Below, piece after piece: positions 33,342 to 40,838 of a stretch of 64,000 bases of DNA. The translations under genes and the position numbers were made by a program. The notes below the pieces were generated by a model. It was not told where the DNA came from. It saw nothing but the letters and a program-made list of their open reading frames with translations, and made no database searches. Source of the DNA: JBDSKH01 sp035495435. Lineage in GTDB: Bacteria > Actinomycetota > Actinomycetes > Actinomycetales > Microbacteriaceae. The DNA is taken from the NCBI GenBank assembly GCA_035495435.1, contig DATJFV010000054.1, positions 6,521 to 70,520 of the forward strand, in the 5' to 3' direction. How positions within the stretch are numbered: the stretch's first letter is position 1; every line of letters begins with the position of its first letter.

Positions 33342-34235
33342 TCAGGCCCCGATCGTGTCGCCGTAGTGGCGCAGGAAGAGCTCCTCCAGGGAGGGCGGGC
33401 TGACGGTGAGCGAGCGCACGCCCGCCGCAGCGAGGGCGGCGAGGACGCCGTCCACCGCATCCGTGTCGGCGTCGAAGACGAGCTGCTCGGCCTCGGCCCG
33501 CGCGTCGTGCACCCCCGGCAGGCGCGTGACGTCGGCCAGCGGTGCGCGGGTCGCCACCCGGAAGGTGGTGCGGGTCAGGTGCCGCAACTCGGTCAACGAC
33601 CCCGACTCGACGGCCCGCCCGGCGCGCACGATGGTGACCCGGTCGCAGAGCTGCTCGACCTCGCTCAGGATGTGGCTCGACAGCAGCACCGTCGCACCAT
33701 CGCGCTGCACCCGCTCGACCTCGGCGCGGAACACCGACTCCATCACGGGGTCGAGCCCGCTGGTGGGCTCGTCGAAGACGTAGAGCCTCGCCGGTCGCGC
33801 GAAGGCGGCCACGAGGGCGACCTTCTGCCGGTTTCCCTTGGAGTAGCTGCGCCCCTTCTTGCGCGGGTCGAGCTCGAACGCGCTGAGCAGCCGACTGCGC
33901 AGCGCGGGGTCGGCACCGCCCCGCAGACCGGTGAGGAAGTCGATGATCTCACCGCCCGAGAGGTTCGGCCACAGGCTCACGTCTCCGGGGACGTATGCGA
34001 TGTCGCGGTGGATCTCGACCGCGTCGGACCACGGGTCGCGGCCGAGCACGGCGGCGTGCCCGCCCTGGCGCCGCAGCATCCCGAGCAGCACGCGGATCGT
34101 GGTGGACTTGCCGGCCCCGTTGGGGCCGAGGAATCCATGCACCTCACCCTCGGTGACGGTGAGGTCGAGCCCATCGAGGGCGCGCGTGCGGCCGAAGGTC
34201 TTGACGAGGCCGGTGGCCTCGATCACTGTCGTCAT
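33342..34235 (-). CDS. ABC transporter ATP-binding protein, drug-exporter type
   Basis: 297 residues. Walker A is GPNGAGKST, the signature region is SKGNRQKVAL, and Walker B is LYVFDEPTSGLD, followed by SSHILSEVEQ with the switch His. A C-terminal domain of about 80 residues is typical of the DrrA/CcmA-like exporter ATPases. The ATG lies 8 nt after TACGCT (34249-34244), with TTCACA 17 bp further as a -35 box. First gene of an ATPase-permease-regulator operon. Confidence 0.92.
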   Translation of the reverse strand: MTTVIEATGLVKTFGRTRALDGLDLTVTEGEVHGFLGPNGAGKSTTIRVLLGMLRRQGGHAAVLGRDPWSDAVEIHRDIAYVPGDVSLWPNLSGGEIIDFLTGLRGGADPALRSRLLSAFELDPRKKGRSYSKGNRQKVALVAAFARPARLYVFDEPTSGLDPVMESVFRAEVERVQRDGATVLLSSHILSEVEQLCDRVTIVRAGRAVESGSLTELRHLTRTTFRVATRAPLADVTRLPGVHDARAEAEQLVFDADTDAVDGVLAALAAAGVRSLTVSPPSLEELFLRHYGDTIGA

Positions 34236-34243
34236 GAAGCGCG

Positions 34244-34272
34244 AGCGTACGCTTCTTTCACAAGTTTGTGAA
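34244..34272 (-). promoter_or_regulatory. Promoter and 16-bp palindromic operator of the ABC exporter operon
   Basis: TTCACAA-GT-TTGTGAA (34257-34272) is a perfect inverted repeat. On the minus strand its outer arm supplies TTCACA as -35, with a 17-bp gap to TACGCT (34249-34244), 8 nt from the ATG. A repressor on the palindrome would cover the -35 box. The candidate protein is the GbsR/MarR-type regulator at the end of the same operon. Confidence 0.7.
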
Positions 34273-34288
34273 GAGTGCGAACGTGACG

Positions 34289-35344
34289 TCAGGCGGCGGG
34301 GGCCGCGGTGGTCGTGCCGACCCGCAACTCCGAGCGCAGCAGCACCGGGCTGCCGGGCTGCCCTGCCAGTTCGGCCAGCACCGCCGCCGCCGCCGCGCGG
34401 CCCTTCTGGCCCGCGGGCTGCACGAGCGTGGTGAGCACCTGCTCGAGCGCGCCCTCGAGCCGCACCCCGTCGAAACCGAGCACGCTGAGGTCGCCGGGCA
34501 CCGTCAGCCCGCGCTGCTCGGCCGCCCGGATCACGCCGACCGCGAGCAGGTCGCTCTGCGCGACGATGGCGGTGGGTCGGGCGCCGCCGTCGAGGATCTC
34601 CCCCGCGACCCGGGCGCCCTCGTCGACCGTGCTTCCGGTGGCCGAGTAGGCCACCGCATCCGGGAAGACCGCCCGCACCCCGGCGAGCCGTTCGAGGGTG
34701 GTGTGCGCCGCAGATCGGGCCAGCCGATCGGGGGTCACCGGCCCGCGGGTGCGCGCCGAGTCGAGGGGCAGCGTCACCACGGCGACGTCGCGGTGCCCGA
34801 GCTCGCGCAGGTGCTCGGCGCCTCGCCGGCTGGCGTCGCGGTTGTCGAGGTCGATGGCGACCACGCCCTCCATCGGCACCGCCTCGATCGCCACCACCGG
34901 CACGCGTCGCTGCCGCAGTGCGGCGACCGAGGGCGCCACATCGGTGCTGCAGCCGAGCAGAATCGCCGCGTCAACGGGCGATGCGGCCAGGTCGATGCCC
35001 GGCTCCGACACCCGCGGGATCACCAGCACACCCAGCCGCTCGTCGCCCAGCCCCTCGGCGATGCCGTCGAGCAGCGCGAGGTTCATCGGGTCGCGGAAGG
35101 TGTCGGCCAGCGTGTCTTCGGTGACGACGCCGATGACACCGGTGCGCCCACGCCGCAGCGAGCGGGCCGTGGGGTCGGGCCCGGCGTAGCCGAGGTCGGA
35201 TGCCGCGGCCAGCACGCGCTCTCGGGTCGCGTCGGCGACGGGGCCGCGCCCGCTGAAGACGAGGGATGCGGTGGAGACCGAGACGGAGGCGCGTGCGGCG
35301 ACCGCGGCGAGGGTCGGCCGGGGCGCGCTTGCCGGGTCGTCCAT
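34289..35344 (-). CDS. LacI family transcriptional regulator
   Basis: 351 residues. The helix-turn-helix is TLAAVAARASVSVSTASLVFSG (residues 11-32), followed by the hinge region and a periplasmic-binding-protein-like effector domain (GVIGVVTEDTLADTFRDPMN onward, and the dimer segment LSVLGFDGVRLEGAL). The ATG 35344 is 8 nt after TACGAT on the minus strand. It faces an MFS transporter gene across 63 bp that contain nested palindromes. It probably represses itself and the transporter; the ligand is likely a sugar. Confidence 0.93.
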   Translation of the reverse strand: MDDPASAPRPTLAAVAARASVSVSTASLVFSGRGPVADATRERVLAAASDLGYAGPDPTARSLRRGRTGVIGVVTEDTLADTFRDPMNLALLDGIAEGLGDERLGVLVIPRVSEPGIDLAASPVDAAILLGCSTDVAPSVAALRQRRVPVVAIEAVPMEGVVAIDLDNRDASRRGAEHLRELGHRDVAVVTLPLDSARTRGPVTPDRLARSAAHTTLERLAGVRAVFPDAVAYSATGSTVDEGARVAGEILDGGARPTAIVAQSDLLAVGVIRAAEQRGLTVPGDLSVLGFDGVRLEGALEQVLTTLVQPAGQKGRAAAAAVLAELAGQPGSPVLLRSELRVGTTTAAPAA

Positions 35345-35352
35345 GGGTTGTT

Positions 35353-35388
35353 ATCGTACTCGAAACGATTCGATCGAATCGATTCGAG
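35353..35388. promoter_or_regulatory. Nested LacI-type operator between lacI-like gene and MFS gene
   Basis: Bases 35359-35388 form a 30-bp palindrome with a single mismatched pair. Its centre CGATTCGATCGAATCG is a perfect 16-bp palindrome, and shorter ones (CGAATCGATTCG, 35375-35386) overlap it. The flanking TACGAT (35358-35353, minus) is the likely -10 of the regulator gene. Confidence 0.7.
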
Positions 35389-35407
35389 CCATCGCGAAGC
35401 TGGACGC

Positions 35408-36646
35408 ATGACCACCCCTGCCACCACCGCACGCCCCGCCTACGCCGCCGCCTGGCGCAACGCGATCTTCGTCGTTTTCGCGCTCAACGGCTTCGCCGCC
35501 GCCGCCTGGATCAGCCGGGTGCCCGCGATCCGCGACCACCTGGTGCTCGACACCGTGCAGGTCGGGTTCCTCATCTTCGGGGTCTCGGTCGGCGCGATCA
35601 TCGGCATGGTGCTCTCCAGCCACCTGGTGCACTGGCTCGGCGAACGCCGCGTCATCCTGTTCTTCCTCGCCGGCTGCGGGGTCTCGCTCGTGATCGTCGG
35701 CATCGGCGCGACGGTGCTCAGCAGCTTCGCGGTCACCGTCCTCGGCTTCGCCCTCTACGGCATGACCAGCGGCATCTGCGACGTCGGCATGAACGTCTCG
35801 GGCGCCGGGGCCGAGCGCGCCAACGGCCGCAACATCATGCCGTGGTTCCACGCCAGCTGGAGTTTCGGTACCGTCGCCGGCTCCGCACTCGGTGCGGGCG
35901 CCGCGTTCGCCCACGTCGACGTGGCCGTGCATCTCGGCGCCGTCGGAGCGCTGATCATCGCCGGTGCGTTCGTGCTGGTGCGCTGGATCCCCTCGGATGA
36001 CACCCTGGCCGAAGAGCACGGCCCGCAGGACCCGGTCACCTTCCGCGAGCGGATGGCGATCTGGCTGAACCCGCGCACCCTGCTGATCGGTCTGCTGGTG
36101 CTCGGCATGGCCTTCACCGAGGGGTCGGCGAACGACTGGATCGCGATCGGCTTCATCGACGACCGTGGCTTCGACAACGGGCAGGGCGCCCTGATGTTCG
36201 GGGTCTTCACCGTCGCGATGACGGCCGGCCGGATCGCCGGTGTGCCGCTGCTCGACCGGTTCGGCCGCGTGCCCGTGCTGCGGGGCGCGGCGCTGGCCGC
36301 CGCCGTCGGACTGGCGGTCGTGATCCTCGTGCCGGTGGTGCCGCTGGCCGTGCTCGGCGTGATCCTGTGGGGCCTCGGCGCGTCGCTCGGGTTCCCGGTC
36401 GGCATGTCGGCCGCGGCCGACGATCCGCGCACCGCGGCCGCGAGCGTGAGCGCTGTGGCGACGGTCGGGTATGCGGCGTTCCTGATCGGCCCGCCGCTGA
36501 TCGGATTCGTCGGGCACCAGATCGGCGTGCTCAACGCCCTGTGGATCGTGCTGGCGCTGATCATCGTGGCGACCCTGTGCATCCCGGCGGCGCGCGAGCC
36601 GGGGGCCGGCGGCAGTTCTCAGGAGAAGCCGGCGTCTGCCGACTGA
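35408..36646 (+). CDS. MFS transporter, YbjJ/FucP-like
   Basis: 412 residues, 12 transmembrane helices. The start (NAIFVVFALNGFAAAAWISRVPAIRDHL) with the loop SHLVHWLGERRV between helices 2 and 3, and the half-repeat LLDRFGRVPVLRG between helices 8 and 9, are as in the YbjJ group of the major facilitator superfamily. ATG 35408 follows a weak purine stretch. Control by the divergent LacI protein suggests a sugar or sugar-derivative substrate, which is inference. Confidence 0.85.
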   Translation: MTTPATTARPAYAAAWRNAIFVVFALNGFAAAAWISRVPAIRDHLVLDTVQVGFLIFGVSVGAIIGMVLSSHLVHWLGERRVILFFLAGCGVSLVIVGIGATVLSSFAVTVLGFALYGMTSGICDVGMNVSGAGAERANGRNIMPWFHASWSFGTVAGSALGAGAAFAHVDVAVHLGAVGALIIAGAFVLVRWIPSDDTLAEEHGPQDPVTFRERMAIWLNPRTLLIGLLVLGMAFTEGSANDWIAIGFIDDRGFDNGQGALMFGVFTVAMTAGRIAGVPLLDRFGRVPVLRGAALAAAVGLAVVILVPVVPLAVLGVILWGLGASLGFPVGMSAAADDPRTAAASVSAVATVGYAAFLIGPPLIGFVGHQIGVLNALWIVLALIIVATLCIPAAREPGAGGSSQEKPASAD

Positions 36647-36677
36647 ACCCGTTCCGGGCGCGGGAATCCTCCTGAGA
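36615..36677. repeat. Long-range inverted repeat around the MFS stop codon
   Basis: TTCTCAGGAG (36615-36624) and CTCCTGAGAA (36668-36677) are exact complements, with the MFS stop codon in the loop. The left arm alone (TTCTC-AG-GAGAA) is also self-palindromic. The same core occurs in the hairpin behind the sugar-kinase gene (2440-2449). May act as a 3'-end stabiliser or terminator. Confidence 0.45.
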
Positions 36678-36750
36678 AGCACCGCCTCGGGCGGCCGGCG
36701 GCCGGGCCTGCCCGGGCCCCACGGCATCCGCTCGACCTAGACTCGACGCC

Positions 36751-37446
36751 GTGCGTCTCGTGGTTGCCCGGTGCTCCGTCGACTACGCGGGGCGGCTCAG
36801 CGCGCACCTGCCGCTCGCCACCCGGCTGCTCGTGCTGAAAGCCGACGGCAGCGTGCTCGTGCACTCCGACTCGCTGAGCTACAAGCCGCTCAACTGGATG
36901 AGCCCGCCCGCCACGTTCACCGTCGAGGAGGTCGACGAAGAGCGGGCCGCCGCCGGCGTCACCGAGCTCTGGCGGGTCACCCACGCCAAGACCGCCGATC
37001 TGCTGGTGATCTCGGTCCACGAGATCCTGCACGACTCCCAGCACGAGCTCGGTGTCGACCCGGGGCTGCAGAAGGATGGCGTCGAGGCCGACCTGCAGCG
37101 CCTGCTGGCCGAGCAGGTCGAGCTGCTGGGCGACGGGGTCACCCTGGTGCGCCGCGAGTACATGACCGCGATCGGCCCGGTCGACATCCTGGCGAGGGAT
37201 GCCGCGGGCGGCAGCATCGCGGTCGAGATCAAACGCCGGGGTGACATCGACGGCGTCGAGCAGCTCACCCGCTACCTCGAGCTGATGAACCGCGACCCGC
37301 TGCTGGCCCCGGTCGCCGGCGTGTTCGCCGCGCAGGAGATCAAGCCGCAGGCGCGCACCCTGGCCGAGGATCGCGGCATCCGCTGCCTGGTGCTCGACTA
37401 CGACGCGATGCGCGGACTCGAGACCGGGCACGCGCGGCTGTTCTGA
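36751..37446 (+). CDS. nucS: Endonuclease NucS (EndoMS), mismatch-specific
   Basis: 231 residues, the size of actinobacterial NucS. Start MRLVVARCSVDYAGRLSAHLP; LVLKADGSVLVHSDSLSYKPLNWMSPP is the family core of the N-terminal domain. The C-terminal RecB-like nuclease part has the catalytic set in GPVDILARDAAGGSIAVEIKRRG (Asp, Glu, Lys). In actinobacteria NucS replaces MutS/MutL in mismatch repair. GTG 36751 lies 7 nt after TAGACT (36738-36743), with no Shine-Dalgarno sequence. Confidence 0.95.
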   Translation: MRLVVARCSVDYAGRLSAHLPLATRLLVLKADGSVLVHSDSLSYKPLNWMSPPATFTVEEVDEERAAAGVTELWRVTHAKTADLLVISVHEILHDSQHELGVDPGLQKDGVEADLQRLLAEQVELLGDGVTLVRREYMTAIGPVDILARDAAGGSIAVEIKRRGDIDGVEQLTRYLELMNRDPLLAPVAGVFAAQEIKPQARTLAEDRGIRCLVLDYDAMRGLETGHARLF

Positions 37447-37516
37447 GCCCGCCGCCACCGAGCCCGCCGCCACCGAGCCCGTCGCCACCGAGCCCGTCGC
37501 CACCGAGCCCGCCGCC
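37445..37516. repeat. 15-bp tandem repeat, 4.8 units, between nucS and the HAD gene
   Basis: Units of GAGCCCGYCGCCACC start at 37445, 37460, 37475 and 37490, and a 12-bp partial unit runs to 37516. The repeat begins inside the nucS stop codon and ends directly at the TAGGCT box (37517-37522) of the next gene, so it fills that gene's -35 and spacer region. Confidence 0.85.
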
Positions 37517-37529
37517 TAGGCTGGAGCCG

Positions 37530-38186
37530 ATGCCCACCCCGTACACCGCGGTGCTGTTCGACCTCGACGGCACCATCGTCGACTCGGCGCCCGGGATCAC
37601 CGCCACCCTCGCCGCCACCTTCGAGCGCATGGGCCTGCCGGTGCCCGCGCCCGCCGAGCTGCTGGCGTACGTCGGCCCGCCGATCCTCGACTCGTTCCGC
37701 GACCTCGCCGGGTTCGACGCCGAGACCTCCGCGCGGGCGCTGTCGATCTACCGCCCGCTCTACCTGGAGAAGGGCGCGTTCGACGCCACCGTGTACCCGG
37801 GCGTCGAGGGGGTGCTGCGTGCCATCCACTCCTCGCCGATGCGGCTGTCGCTGGCCACCTCCAAGCCCGAGCGGCCCGCGACCCTGATCCTCGAGCACTA
37901 CGGCCTGGCCGGCTACTTCGACGAGCTGACCGGTGCCAGCGAGGACGAGGTGCGGAGCAAGAAGGCGGATGTGGTGGCCGAGGCCCTGCGTCGCCTCGCC
38001 GCGGACGGCGCCGACCTCACGCACCCGGTGATGATCGGCGACCGGATCCACGACGTCGAGGGCGCGGCCGTGCACGGGGTGCCGACGATCTTCGTCACCT
38101 GGGGGTACGGACCGCTGTCGGAGGCGGAGGGTGCGGTGGCGGTCGCCGACGACGCCGGCGACCTGCAGGAGCTGCTCGGGCTGTAG
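37530..38186 (+). CDS. HAD-family phosphatase, phosphoglycolate-phosphatase-like
   Basis: 218 residues. Motif I VLFDLDGTIVDSAPGI with the nucleophile Asp, motif II LATSKPERPATLILEHYGL, motif III Lys around KKADVVAEALRR, and motif IV MIGDRIHDVEGAAVHGVPTIFVTWGYG. The helical cap between motifs I and II is type C1, as in Gph. The ATG is 7 nt after TAGGCT (37517-37522), again without a Shine-Dalgarno sequence. The substrate could be phosphoglycolate or another small phosphate ester. Confidence 0.9.
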   Translation: MPTPYTAVLFDLDGTIVDSAPGITATLAATFERMGLPVPAPAELLAYVGPPILDSFRDLAGFDAETSARALSIYRPLYLEKGAFDATVYPGVEGVLRAIHSSPMRLSLATSKPERPATLILEHYGLAGYFDELTGASEDEVRSKKADVVAEALRRLAADGADLTHPVMIGDRIHDVEGAAVHGVPTIFVTWGYGPLSEAEGAVAVADDAGDLQELLGL

Positions 38187-38204
38187 CCGCGCGGGCTGTG
38201 CAGT

Positions 38205-39230
38205 TCAGCGGGCGAGCCGCTCCACCGCCCCGGCGAACAACCGCGGTGCCGCGACGGCGGCCGGCACGATCGCGCCGCGCAGCGGAGACGTCGCCCCGCG
38301 CACCAGCGCGCCGGTGAGGCGCCGGAAGTCGCGGGTGACCCGCTCCCAGTCGGCCTCGTACCGCGTCGGGTCGCCGGCTGCCGCGGCCGCGACCGCCGCC
38401 CGCGCCTGATCCAGCCCGATGCGGATCCCCTCCCCGGTCAGAGCATCGACGTACCCGGAGGCGTCGCCCAGCAGCATCGTGCGTCCCGCCACGCGCCCCC
38501 GGGTGCGCTGCCGCAGCGGCCCCGCACCCCGCAACCCCGAGACGGGCTCCGCTCCCCGCACCCGTGCGGCGAGCTCCGGCGCTTCCCGGAGCGCGTCCTC
38601 GAAGCGCACACCCTGCCGGGCCAGCACCGCGATGCCGACCACGCCCCCGGCGGTCGGGGTGACGTAGAGCTCCCCGGCCCGCGTCCAGTGCACCTCGATG
38701 AGGTCGGACCACGGTTCGACGCGGTAGTGCCGGCGCTGGCCGAACCGGCGGCGGCGTGGGGGGGCGGGCAGGGCGAGGCCCACCTCCCGGGCGATGTGGG
38801 AGTGGAGTCCGTCGGCGGCGAGCAGCCACTCCGCGCGGATTCCGGCGGCGGTGACACCTGCTCCGTCCTGGACGATGTGGTCGACGCGGCCGGGCACGAT
38901 GCGCACGCCGAGGTGTTCCGCGCGGGCGAGCAGGGCCCCGTGCAGGGTGGTGCGGCGCACACCGAGTCCGTCGCCGGTGGTGAAGCGGTGCACGGCGCTG
39001 CGCCGGGCGTCGCGGTACTCGACCCCGCGCAGCACGTGCCCGTCGGGAGTCACCCCGAGCCGCAGGAGCGCCCGCACGGCTCCCGGCATCAGCCCTTCGC
39101 CGCACGCTTTGTCGATGGCGCCGGTGCGCGGCTCGATGACGACGGCATCCAGTCCCGCGAGTCGCGCCTCGATCGCCGCGGCGAGTCCGATCGGCCCGCC
39201 GCCGGCGACCAGCACCTGGGTCTCGGTCAT
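38205..39230 (-). CDS. FAD-dependent hydroxylase/reductase, SrsC-like
   Basis: 341 residues. VLVAGGGPIGLAAAIEARLAG is the FAD fold, ACGEGLMPGAVRALLRLGV the GG-reductase/hydroxylase segment, and MLLGDASGYVDALTGEGIRIG the GD flavin motif. It is the last gene after a type III polyketide synthase and an ICMT-like methyltransferase, overlapping the latter by 4 bp. This order equals srsA-srsB-srsC of Streptomyces griseus, where SrsC hydroxylates alkylresorcinols to quinones. Geranylgeranyl-reductase-like enzymes have the same motifs, so the assignment leans on context. Confidence 0.78.
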   Translation of the reverse strand: MTETQVLVAGGGPIGLAAAIEARLAGLDAVVIEPRTGAIDKACGEGLMPGAVRALLRLGVTPDGHVLRGVEYRDARRSAVHRFTTGDGLGVRRTTLHGALLARAEHLGVRIVPGRVDHIVQDGAGVTAAGIRAEWLLAADGLHSHIAREVGLALPAPPRRRRFGQRRHYRVEPWSDLIEVHWTRAGELYVTPTAGGVVGIAVLARQGVRFEDALREAPELAARVRGAEPVSGLRGAGPLRQRTRGRVAGRTMLLGDASGYVDALTGEGIRIGLDQARAAVAAAAAGDPTRYEADWERVTRDFRRLTGALVRGATSPLRGAIVPAAVAAPRLFAGAVERLAR

Positions 39231-39760
39231 GGGGCGGCGGCGCGCAGCGCCCGCTCTTCGGCGGGGATCCGGAAGCCGAGCAGAAGGATCGCGTTCAGCA
39301 CGGTGAAGGCGATCGCGGTGATCCAGGCGGTGTGCACGAGCGGGATCGCGATGCCTTCGACGGCGACGAGCCAGTAGTTGGGGTGCCGCAGCCGGGCGAA
39401 GCGGTAGGGACCGCGCCGCGACAGCGGCATGCCGGGCACGACGATGATGCGGGTGTTCCACTGGTTGCCGAGCGACCGGATGATCCAGATCCGCCCCGCC
39501 TGGCAGAGCACGGCGATGACCAGCATCGGCCAGCCGAGCAGCGGGATGAACGCCCGCCCGAGCAGCCACACCTCGGCGACCGACCCGACGAGCAGCCCGG
39601 CGTGCAGCAGCACCATCGCGGGGAAGTGCCCGCGCCCGCTCTCGACGCCGCCGCGCGCGAAGGCCCAGGCGGCGTGGCGGCGCGAGGTGAACAGTTCGCC
39701 GATGCGCTCGCCTGCGGTGAGGGCGATGAACACCGTGTAGAGGATCTGGCTGAGCATCAT
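39227..39760 (-). CDS. Isoprenylcysteine carboxyl methyltransferase-like membrane enzyme, SrsB-like
   Basis: 177 residues with about five hydrophobic segments. IRSLGNQWNTRIIVVPGMPLSRRGPYRFARLRHPNYW contains the GPY.. RHPNY motif of ICMT-like methyltransferases, which binds S-adenosylmethionine at the membrane face. In the srs system the equivalent protein O-methylates the phenolic lipid. There are two adjacent ATG codons; 39760 is used, 4 bp after the polyketide synthase stop. Confidence 0.82.
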   Translation of the reverse strand: MMLSQILYTVFIALTAGERIGELFTSRRHAAWAFARGGVESGRGHFPAMVLLHAGLLVGSVAEVWLLGRAFIPLLGWPMLVIAVLCQAGRIWIIRSLGNQWNTRIIVVPGMPLSRRGPYRFARLRHPNYWLVAVEGIAIPLVHTAWITAIAFTVLNAILLLGFRIPAEERALRAAAP

Positions 39761-39764
39761 GGCG

Positions 39765-40826
39765 TCATGCCGCCCAGCGCAGCAGCACGTATTCGCTGGT
39801 GACCCCCGGCCCGAGCGCGAACAGCACGCCGTGGGTGCCCTCAGGCTGGTCGAGCATGTCGGCCAGCACGTGCAGCACCGATGACGACGACAGGTTGCCG
39901 ACCGCATCGAGCGAGCGCCAGCTGGCGGCCAGGTCGCTGCGTTCCAGCTGCAGCCCGCGCTCGAACGCTTCGAGCACGCGCGGGCCCCCCGGATGCGCGA
40001 CCCAGGCCCCGACGTCGGCGCGCGTCAGCCCGTGCTGGGCCAGCAGCCCGCTGACGTCGTGGGCGATGTTGGCGTCGATGGTGTCGGAGACGGCGGCGGT
40101 GAGCATGATGCGGAACCCGGTGCCGCCGATGTCCCAGCCGATGACGCTCTCGCTGTCGGGGTAGAGCTCGGCGCGCGAACCCAGGATCTCGGGTCCCGGC
40201 AGCCCGAGCTCGGCGGCCCGGCGGTCGCCGGCGACGACGACGGCCGCGGCGCCGTCGCCGAACAGTCCGCTGGCGACGAAGTTGGCGACCGAGTCGTCAC
40301 CGCGCTGCAGCGTGAGCGAGCACAGTTCGACCGACACCAGCACGGCGATCTCGTCGGGATGCCCCATCAGGTAGTCGTTGACGCGGGCCAGCCCCGCAGC
40401 CCCCGCGACGCAGCCGAGACCGAACGACGGCATCCGCTTCAGGTCACCGCGCAGGCCCAGGACGGGCACCAGCCGGGCGTCGATCGACGGCGCCGCGATG
40501 CCGGTCACCGAGGTGAACAGCAGGTAGTCGACGTCGGCGGCGGCGAGCCCCGCGGAGTCGAGTGCCGCCGAGACCGCGCGGGCGGCGAGCGCCGTGCCCT
40601 CGCGGATCCAGATGTCGTTCGACGCCCCGAAGTCGCCGAGGTCGCGGTAGCGCTCGATCGGCAGCACGGTGTGCCGGGTGCCGATGCCGCTGGCCGCGTG
40701 GAAACGTTCGAGCACCGCCCGCCGCGTGGTGTCGGAGGTGATCAGCTCACTCAGCTCGGCGGTGATCTCGTGCTGGGCGTAGGAGTGCTCGGGCAGTGCG
40801 GGGGCGACCGCCACGATTCGCGACAT
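39765..40826 (-). CDS. Type III polyketide synthase (alkylresorcinol/alkylpyrone synthase-like)
   Basis: 353 residues, thiolase fold. The catalytic triad is visible: Cys139 in SFGLGCVAGAAGL, His278 in AWVAHPGGPRVL and Asn311 in DAVGNLSSSS. GVLFALGPGVTSEYVLLRW is the C-terminal chalcone-synthase signature. It would extend a fatty acyl or small acyl-CoA starter with malonyl- or methylmalonyl-CoA. TACTTT (40838-40833, minus) lies 6 nt before the ATG and directly behind the prpC stop, so a separate leaderless promoter and read-through from prpDBC are both possible. Confidence 0.9.
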   Translation of the reverse strand: MSRIVAVAPALPEHSYAQHEITAELSELITSDTTRRAVLERFHAASGIGTRHTVLPIERYRDLGDFGASNDIWIREGTALAARAVSAALDSAGLAAADVDYLLFTSVTGIAAPSIDARLVPVLGLRGDLKRMPSFGLGCVAGAAGLARVNDYLMGHPDEIAVLVSVELCSLTLQRGDDSVANFVASGLFGDGAAAVVVAGDRRAAELGLPGPEILGSRAELYPDSESVIGWDIGGTGFRIMLTAAVSDTIDANIAHDVSGLLAQHGLTRADVGAWVAHPGGPRVLEAFERGLQLERSDLAASWRSLDAVGNLSSSSVLHVLADMLDQPEGTHGVLFALGPGVTSEYVLLRWAA

Positions 40827-40838
40827 GCCCGGAAAGTA

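Noticed and set aside
37445..37516. Tandem array as a CRISPR
   Set aside because: Units are contiguous 15-mers without unique spacers and no cas gene is present.
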